NCBI GenBank assembly: GCA_021307315.1
Contig: JAJSPD010000014.1
Location: 806,001-870,000 of the forward strand
DNA from: Bisporella sp. PMI_857
Lineage: Eukaryota > Ascomycota > Leotiomycetes > Helotiales > Helotiaceae
Length of the DNA: 64,000 bases
Direction: 5' to 3'
Both the position numbers and the translations under genes were made by a program. Under the pieces are notes generated by a model. The model was not told where the DNA came from. It made no database searches and saw only the letters and a list, made by a program, of their open reading frames with translations. Of this stretch, positions 57,280 to 64,000 are shown piece after piece (position 1 is the first letter of the stretch; each line of letters begins with the position of its first letter).

Positions 57280-58439
57280 GTCGCACGTATGCCACCTGGT
57301 GAGTATGAACGAACGTGGTAGCGGAGGTAGGCAAATTGCCATCAAGAGGAACCTTAGTCTTGGAGAAGCTTGACATGGTTTACAGGACCCGTGAGACTGA
57401 TGGCGTTTAAGGTGTTCGAGGGTTAATGTGACAATGAATTAGAAGAAACAGAATTAAGGTGGGTCATTCCCGTTTGAGAATCTTGTTTATTGAAAATCTT
57501 CTCTCAGAGATAACACTGACTACAAGTGAACAGCAGTGATGCAGATCTAAATACTTTGTCGAATATCAAGACTTGAGTCAAATGTGGGATGTTCGTGCAT
57601 CCGTCCTTCTCCGTGTGAATTGCTTCCTAATCTGACGCAAAAATAGTTACCTCTTACCTTGGATCTAAGGCTTTAAGAGTTGACCTGGAGTTCAGGTCAG
57701 TATTTTATCGAGTCTGATATGGTTAAGTCCATACCGCAATGTCGTCAAGAATGAATTGGCCGCTGCGGTTGAGGCACTTGCTGATATCGGTGTCTTTTAC
57801 GCACATAAGACTTTCAACGCACGTATTGACCTCACACTGAAACTGTTGTTCTCAAATGTTTTTTTTCACTTGTCGTTCTACAAACTCCTTTTATACCCGG
57901 CACAATGAACTCAGTAGCCGCCCTCTAAACTACAAAGTCCGATAAGCAGAGACTCACGTCCTAACGAGATAGCTTCATCTTCAAATTTAGTTAAGCATTG
58001 TATCCTTCGCCTATTCGTTTGTCTGTGACATACAATTGAGGCGCCTCTACTCACATTATCCATCGAATGGCTTCTACTGTACGACATAGCGCCAGTGCCT
58101 AAGAACTATGTCCCAAGCTCATGCGTTGTAAACATTGTTCCCTTTATCTGGACAACCATTGTGGTCGAGTCTAGCTCAGTGGATACTTTTTTACGTTTTC
58201 CTGCCCTCTCCCGGAGATCAAGAACCAACGCGGGAATAGCAGATCCCATTTAGTATATAATCCTGGGACTTGACCTTGCATCCTCTTGTACCAACCACAC
58301 AATATTCATCCTCGAAGCCTAACAATACCCTTCCTTGGCTTTTTAACACCTCGGTCGACTTATAAAAATCTTCAAAACACCTTCTGGAGTCTCTATCTAC
58401 CTGTCAGCACATACAATCATAAAACCAAACTCTATCAGA
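57280..58439. other. Intergenic region, nothing recognised
   Basis: 1.16 kb. TATATAA at 58254-58260 may belong to the promoter of the decayed gene that follows. A TAGCTCAGTGGATA string near 58171 looks like a tRNA D-arm, but no matching arms are present. Confidence 0.45.
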
Positions 58440-59265
58440 ATGGTGGTCAAGAAAGGCAAAATTCATCACTGCTCTAGTGGCAAAGAGAATTGCGATTGTA
58501 ACAAACACAAGAAGTTAGGATTAGAAGACAAGATAAAATACTCCCGAACACCTCAAGTTTATTGTAAATTTCAAGTCTGCACAACCCATATCCTCGAGGG
58601 ATTAGAAGGATCAGTATCATAGACGGTATGCCCAGCACAATAAGCATAAGGCAATTAACAAAGCCAAGAAGGAATCTACTAAAAGGCAATTTGCGAGAGA
58701 AAACAACACCCCTAAGGAGTCCGGAAATGAGAAATAGTAGGAAAGGCCAATGAGTTCCTTCCATTTCTTTCAAGCAGGTTTCAGGTGAGGCAACAGAGAG
58801 ATGCTTGCACGGAGATGAGACATTGAGCTCCTTGTGGTGAGTCTAAGGCTCCAGGAACCGGGACCGGTAGCTTTGTTGTAGATTCTATAGAGACAATTTC
58901 CCCCCTTCCAATCTGTCCTGCTTTCTTTTCACCATGCACATGACACTTATCCTTATTGGATATCACACGTCCAATCTGGACACCTTCTGTACCTCATATA
59001 TCTTACCACGGTTGTGATGTTGGTTTGAGGCGGGGGGTTATGCCTCTTTTCACCCACCTACAACTTAGGGCGAAACATCCATGTTGCTCAAAGTATCAGG
59101 TACACTTTATTCGTCAAGGGTGCACCAATCAACTACCTTCTATGAAGAATTTGTTCATGGAAGTAAGAGCTGGAGCAAGAAAGAGCTAGATATGAAGTTG
59201 TTGAGCAAGACACAGTGGACGACGCAAGAATAGTTTAGCAGAAAAAAGAAGAAGTGAGTAGCTAA
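58440..59265 (+). pseudogene. Frame-broken gene for a small Cys/Lys-rich protein
   Basis: ATG at 58440 (context CAGAATGG, with a C/A-rich leader) opens MVVKKGKIHHCSSGKENCDC, NKHKKLGLEDKIKY, YCKFQVCTTHILEGLEGSVS and stops at 58620-58622. A shifted frame over the same joint continues YHRRYAQHNKHKAINKAKKE, STKRQFARENNTPKESGNEK to 58737. Further on, CCSKYQVHFIRQGCTNQLPS (~59080-59140) and, in another frame, ELEQERARYEVVEQDTVDD (~59170-59230) look like a metal-binding segment and a coiled coil. I read this as one decayed gene with several indels and stops. Cys/His spacing (YCK..VC.TH) suggests zinc binding, which is inference. The family is not recognised. Confidence 0.5.
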
Positions 59266-60087
59266 TAGGTAAACTTAAATAGTTCTAGTCAACTGCTAGG
59301 TGTCTCTATAAGTTTAAATTAGAATTACATATCAGGAGTTTAGAGAATGTCTAATCACTTCTTAATCTTGCGGTTGAGTTACGTTCAGGAAAATTCATCT
59401 TAGATTATCTAATTACCTCGCCCATTTGAGCATCAGCCTTAGCACGGCACAGATCAACCCTTAGAGAAACGCTTTTGTTGTTTGGTAGGCTCCGTCACTA
59501 TTCAAAGACAGCTTGTTCGGGAATAATAAAATACAGGGAAAAACAATACGTAAACGGAAGTTATAGTGTAAAATACTTAGCGCTACAAATCCTTGACGAC
59601 AATTAATTTAATAGCTAATATTGCATGCGTAAGAGCATTAGTCATCCACCGAGCGGCTGATCTGTTAGCGTTCTAATGCTTACTCAAAGTTACACAAAGT
59701 GCTTTGTCCCTTTCCACGGGCATTCCTATAGTACTCTTTCCATTCTCTAAGCAAGCTCAGAAACTCTTCCTTGACATCACTGTATCTCACGTAACCATCA
59801 AGCTTCTCATCGTGCCAATCAACGCAACCAATGGCCACGAACATAGGCGTCATCTATATATGTTGGGCTTCCTCGTCGAATTACCTGAACGAAAAGTTCT
59901 CTCTTAGGAGGCTCTAGATGAGACATCGTAGCTGTATAAGTTTCCTGCAAACGCTGATCTTCATCAAAGCAACAAAACAACAAAACAACAAAGCAAGTAA
60001 GGTGGCATCATTGGAAGGACGCGAGGCAGGGACTCGATTCTCTCACGATGCATGACGCTAATGATCTCCTACACTCCCTCTCTTTCG
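59266..60087. other. Intergenic region, AT-rich, nothing recognised
   Basis: About 800 bases between two decayed genes. It includes an AACA-type simple repeat near 59970-59995. A frame at 59704-59907 starts at GTG and has no features. Confidence 0.45.
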
Positions 60088-60790
60088 TTAAAGACATGGC
60101 GGTGTACCATGATATTTTGGGAAGTAATTCATCACCGAGTACTCATTGTCATTTACTCGAAATAAGCCAGCGTCATCCATTTGCTTCGCAATCTGTTGAA
60201 GCTTTACAAATCGAAACTGTTTCACCTCCACAAACTCATCGTCTTTGTTCTTAGTAGCAAGGATGCTTAACTGTGATTCTAGAATCGAAGTTAACAGCGA
60301 ACACAAGGGCTGCTTAGAAAACCTCTTGACAAAAGGTTCAACGTCTTCATGATATTCGAAAGCATTGTGGTTGCGAATCTCAAAAACTCTCGTGTCTCCA
60401 GCCAGTGGCTCAAGGGATCCAGCAGGTATATCCTGACACGGAATCAAAATCCTTGGTCTATCAATAATGACCTGTTCCATTTTCAAGATCAACTCTGCCA
60501 CTTTTCCGGCTATTTGAACCCTTTCTTCTATAGGAAGCTCATAGCAAATGCTCAGCAATTACGATCCAGGAATTTTCTTCTGAATCATGTACGGAGATCC
60601 AATTCTATTATTCATGGTGAAATCGTAAATTACCACGGTTGGGATGGAAAACGAGGCGTTGCTTGCAGAGAGAAAGTGTAAAAGTACAACCTCTTCTTTG
60701 AGATCATAAATTTTATCTTCAATGATTTCGGCAATCGCTTCCGCTGTTGCCCCTGCCTACGCGAAATGCGGAGAACGTAATCATATGGCT
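60088..60790 (-). pseudogene. Aminoglycoside phosphotransferase (APH)-like kinase relic
   Basis: On the minus strand the sequence reads PYDYVLRISR (60788-60760), the first conserved strand of fungal APH/protein-kinase-like proteins. After a frameshift it continues ATAEAIAEIIEDKIYDLKEE, VVLLHFLSASNASFSIPTVV, IYDFTMNNRIGSPYMIQKK and IPGS, then an in-frame TAA (60561-60559). The same frame continues LLSICYELPIEERVQIAGKV, AELILKMEQ and ends FRVNDNEYSVMNYFPKYHG at 60088. The motif after DNEY, where HxD would lie, is absent, and the C-terminal lobe is missing. One frameshift, one nonsense codon and a 3' truncation make this a clear relic. Intact members are fungal small-molecule kinase-like proteins of mostly unknown substrate. 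Confidence 0.7.
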
Positions 60791-61743
60791 GGTGTGACGT
60801 GAACCACATGATGTACAGAGGTTGGTGAGAAGACATACATGACTGTAGTTAACAGTCGACAGTGTAGCTTGCCTACATGTGTGTATCTTATAAATTCATT
60901 GTCTGATTCTTTGGTGAATGTTGTGCTGAGTTGATACTCATGGAGACGAGCAGAACGCGTGGCTGATGCCAAGAAGAGTAGTGTGTTAAATGCTTTGATT
61001 CCAAGGTCTACCCATCTCATCAGACACCAACCGCTAATGTGACGCATGACTACACTAATGTTGCTATTGTTAGATTGTTCCACTGTATGCCCAATGCTGA
61101 AATGCCTACTTAGAGTCAAGTGCTCTGCTCTTGTGCACAGCCTGAAGTATGCGTGATTCTGGTTGTGCATCACCGCACGGTTCCTCTGTTGTTAGTGATG
61201 ATCGCGTATACAAGAATTTAAGCTGAGACTCTTCCATTTTCCTGAGCGTTCTGAGCGTTCTGAGCAGTCTGGCCATGGCATGTAGTTGTCATACCAGATT
61301 TTTCATATCGATAATGTTCGACAGCATCGGGGATGTAGTTCATACTTAATTGCTCTCCAATGAAGATAACCCGCATCGAAGTCTCATATTCGTGTTATTG
61401 TTGGCCACATATTCAAACCCGAGGACGAAGCTCTGGTTCCGTTGGCGGCGACGACCTCCCGTGGAAGCTTAAATTCCTCCCTGGGAACATGGAACATAAA
61501 TTGTTTCTGAAATATTGAATTCATGAAAATATCGAGCGTCAAGATAGCGATGGCATTGAGAAGCTACATTCCAGCACGGGTAGTCAGTTTCACTGCCATA
61601 TCTGCTATGGCAACAACATTGCATTATCGCGAATGTGTCTCCTTATATATTCGTGGCCAATCCTTTTCATGTATTTAGTATTATCAGCACTAAACTCCCT
61701 CATTTGACAGTCCTTGATTGCCTGCTCCTTGCTCGTATCAGCG
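60791..61743. other. Intergenic region and promoter of the modular cysteine protein
   Basis: About 950 bases. Three 9-nt units (CTGAGCGTT, CTGAGCGTT, CTGAGCAGT) lie at 61242-61268. TATATA at 61644-61649 is about 95 bp before the next start. An open frame at 60781-61173 (-) has no family features. Confidence 0.45.
61644..61649 (+). promoter_or_regulatory. Possible TATA box of the modular cysteine protein
   Basis: TATATA sits 94 bp upstream of the ATG at 61744, in an otherwise mixed-composition stretch. Position and sequence fit, but nothing else supports it. Confidence 0.35.
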
Positions 61744-63557
61744 ATGTTCTACTCCATCCCTTCTCTCGCCCTCTTGAGCCTGGCGAGTTTTGCTGCAGCA
61801 CAAAGTGATACGTGTGATCACAACGCGTATGCTTAAGAGTGTAAAGTTTAGTATTAAGCTAACATGCATTCAGTTGTTATCAAGCATATAATGCACCTGA
61901 ACTATCCTCGTCAGCTAAGTCGTTCTGCTCGGGATTCACGTCTGGAGTGACTACAACCACGAGCGATGTGCCCAATTATGCCACTCAACCTTGTTCTTCC
62001 AGCATGGTATTTCAGATCTCCTCGATCTGTGCATGCGCATATCCTGGAACGGTAGCTGGTTCCATCACAATGGAAAACTCGACGGCACCTTCCATAGCAA
62101 CAGCAACCATTAACTTAAGTATTATTACCTCTAATCCTATAATTTCTAGTATTTCCAGCAGTCCCAGAAGTTCCGCTAGCATAAGTAGCACAACAATCAC
62201 GATGGAACCGAGTACTAATAATCCTAATAACCCAGGTCGTGCTGGTCGCTTGGCTGACTCGGACGTCCCCGTTGGATGCCACGAGGACAACTGCCTTCGT
62301 GCCATGATCCGAGAAGGAAATGTCGACGCCACTCCATTTTGCCAATCTTTCACGACAGCCGTAGTTACAGATCTTGCAGCTCTGCCTACGTATGCTTCTA
62401 TGTGCACTCCGAATGTCATTGCCAGCATGAGCTCTGCCTGCTCTTGCTTCGTGCCCAGAACTGCCATGCTCGGGTCCCCAATACCAACAGCTTCAACAAA
62501 TTCAAATAGCAGCAGCTCCTCCACTAACATAATTCCAACCATCACATCAACAGTAACCGTTACAGTAACGATGACAGTAACGCTCTTGAGTGTCGCATCG
62601 ACGGCTTCCTCGGGGGATGTCACTAGTATTAGCTCTAGCATCGGAGAAGGAAACCGCTCTATTCCTATCGGATGCCACGAGGATAACTGTTTACGGGCCA
62701 TGATTCGGGAAGGCAATGTGGATGCCACGCCATTTTGTCGAACTTTCACGACCGCAGTTGTCAACGATATAGCGGCACTGCCAACATACGCTTCGCTTTG
62801 CACACCTGATGCAGTTCTCGGAATCAGCTCAGCGTGCTCCTGTTTCGTTCTTAAGATGACTGGACTATCAAACAGCCTAGTTTTGGCAAGTGCCACCACA
62901 ACTACCGCATCATCACCACTAGGAATCAATACGCCCTCAACTCTATCCAGCAGCGTTTCTGTTTCTAGTATTTCCACATCCCCAACGAGTTCAATAATAA
63001 CAACACTCCCTACATCCATGTCTACCCCTAGCGACTCATCATCCCAAGATTCTTCTAGCTCAATAGTATCCATATCTATCCCCTCCGCTGCAGCCGGTGC
63101 TCGCCAACTAGGCTGCAACGAAGATAACTGCCTACGAGCCATGATCCGCGAAGGCAATGTAGGCGCTACACCGTTCTGCCGGGCTTTCACCACAGCAGTT
63201 GTGACGAATGAGGCGGCTCTCCCAACCTACGCATCGATGTGCACGCCTGCAAAGATTACTGGGATTAGCTCAGCATGCTCATGTTATGTTCCAGCGCCGA
63301 CAGCTGGTCGGCGTTTAGGGTGTAATGAGGACAATTGTAAGCAATTGCCGGATTAGTGTAGATGTATAATTCAGCGGCAGGCTAACGGAACCACAGGCCT
63401 CCGCGCAATGATCAGGGAAGGTGGCGTAAGTGCCACGCCTTTCTGTAGCCAATTCATAGCCGCTACAGTGACCGACCCGGCTGTGCTTCCAACCTACGCT
63501 TCGATGTGTACGCCGAATGCCATCGTTGGTATTAGCTCGGCATGTTCCTGCATCTAA
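61744..63557 (+). CDS. Secreted protein with five six-cysteine modules
   Basis: Three exons, 61744-61826, 61874-63336 and 63397-63557, encode 568 residues. The signal peptide is MFYSIPSLALLSLASFAAAQ. Five modules share the pattern C-x4-C-x15/16-C-x20/21-C-x11-C-x-C. Module 1 is divergent (CDHNAC...ISSICAC). Modules 2-5 start at about 62279, 62672, 63115 and 63328 and are nearly identical, with EDNCLRAMIREGNVDATPFC, ALPTYASMCTP and SSACSC (module 5 has REGGVSATPFC). Ser/Thr-rich linkers, likely O-glycosylated, separate modules 1-4; the linker before module 5 is only ~9 residues (VPAPTAGRR). Single copies of this DNCLRA...YxS...ACSC unit occur in many fungal secreted proteins, and I know of no defined function. 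A wall or surface role is inference. Introns (GTATGC/TTCAG and GTAAGC/CACAG) lie at matching points of modules 1 and 5. No GPI tail; it ends ACSCI. Confidence 0.85.
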
Positions 63558-64000
63558 GGATGAACGAGTGTGGATGTCAGAAATCTGTTTAGAAGAATTG
63601 TGTCTTAACTAGAGCGATCATTGAATTTGGAGACTGGGTAAATGTTGGAGTTTGAAATCTTATACGTTTAGAAAGCATAGCGATTTGAGCATTTATAATC
63701 ATGAATAGAATGAATGGTATCTCGTGTCTTCCAGGTTTCGCATTGTCTCTGGTTGCAGTCCTATATGCTCAACCATGTGTAACTTCGAGGCCATTGAGAT
63801 CTCACTACTTCTACTAGATTATGGGAGCCGATAGGTGTTATATATCACCATAGCCATCTGCGAGTTAGAACCTATCATCAGCCTCATAGCTTCGCATCTC
63901 CCTTGATAACATCTCTTAGGAGCGTCAAAGCTTCGACAGCAAACTGAATCATGTTGCCCTCTCTATTACCACCCAATTCGGTGTTAAATTCTCTCGTATA
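63558..64000. other. 3' region of the modular cysteine protein, nothing recognised
   Basis: About 440 bases to the window edge with no supported coding sequence. Confidence 0.45.

Noticed and set aside
58165..58230. tRNA-like string TAGCTCAGTGG
   Set aside because: Resembles a D-arm but there is no acceptor stem, anticodon arm or T-arm in the right places.
62012..63193. 393-codon minus-strand frame
   Set aside because: Antisense shadow of the repetitive modular cysteine gene; the plus-strand frame has the signal peptide, Cys pattern and introns.

Overview
The window is nuclear DNA from a filamentous ascomycete (Pezizomycotina). A leotiomycete such as a Sclerotinia relative is my guess, not something I can prove. 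The evidence is that genes are single units on both strands, with short introns (about 40-200 nt, usually GTAWGT...CTAAC/CTGAC...YAG). The families are also typical of such fungi: Zn2Cys6 regulators, NmrA-like reductases, Asp f 4-like and other secreted proteins, and DHA2 transporters. All exon coordinates were worked out by hand from splice consensus and reading-frame continuity.

Layout. 1-1908: 3' part of a Ser/Pro-rich protein with a C-terminal membrane hairpin. 2805-3999: mitoribosomal mS38/COX24. 5108-9972: CORVET subunit VPS8. 9973-13222: no convincing gene. 13223-14356 (-): xylitol/polyol dehydrogenase. 14887-15569 (-): probable GPI-anchored protein. 15915-18071: DEAD-box helicase ROK1. 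18432-19087 (-): unknown 177-aa protein. 19617-21554 (-): Zn2Cys6 regulator. 23802-24425: a broken Zn2Cys6 relic. 24677-25426: a broken gene ending in a Gly/Asn hexapeptide repeat. 26848-28714 (-): RMD1/RMND1-family protein. 29883-30900 (+) and 30977-32681 (-): a convergent NmrA-like reductase and FAD oxidoreductase. 33694-35415: GH76 enzyme. 37247-38687 (-): peroxin PEX13. 39456-40574 (-): second NmrA-like protein. 41033-41179: a foldback MITE. 42120-44682: orphan glycosylated membrane protein. 47240-48306 (-): Asp f 4-like secreted protein. 52217-54133 (-): DHA2-type MFS transporter. 54926-56226: palmitoyltransferase PFA4. 57121-57279: possible 52-aa membrane microprotein. 58440-59265 and 60088-60790: two decayed genes. 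61744-63557: a secreted protein made of five six-cysteine modules.

How the genes fit together. The housekeeping genes (VPS8, PFA4, PEX13, ROK1, mS38) act in unrelated processes and show no cluster logic. Accessory genes (secreted proteins, transporter, oxidoreductases, regulators) lie between them. Gene decay is concentrated at 22-26 kb and 56-61 kb. I see no secondary-metabolite backbone gene, no complete transposon, no rRNA, no tRNA and no CRISPR array. The most unusual items are the five-module cysteine protein with introns at matching module positions, the Gly/Asn hexapeptide repeat, and the TA-flanked MITE.
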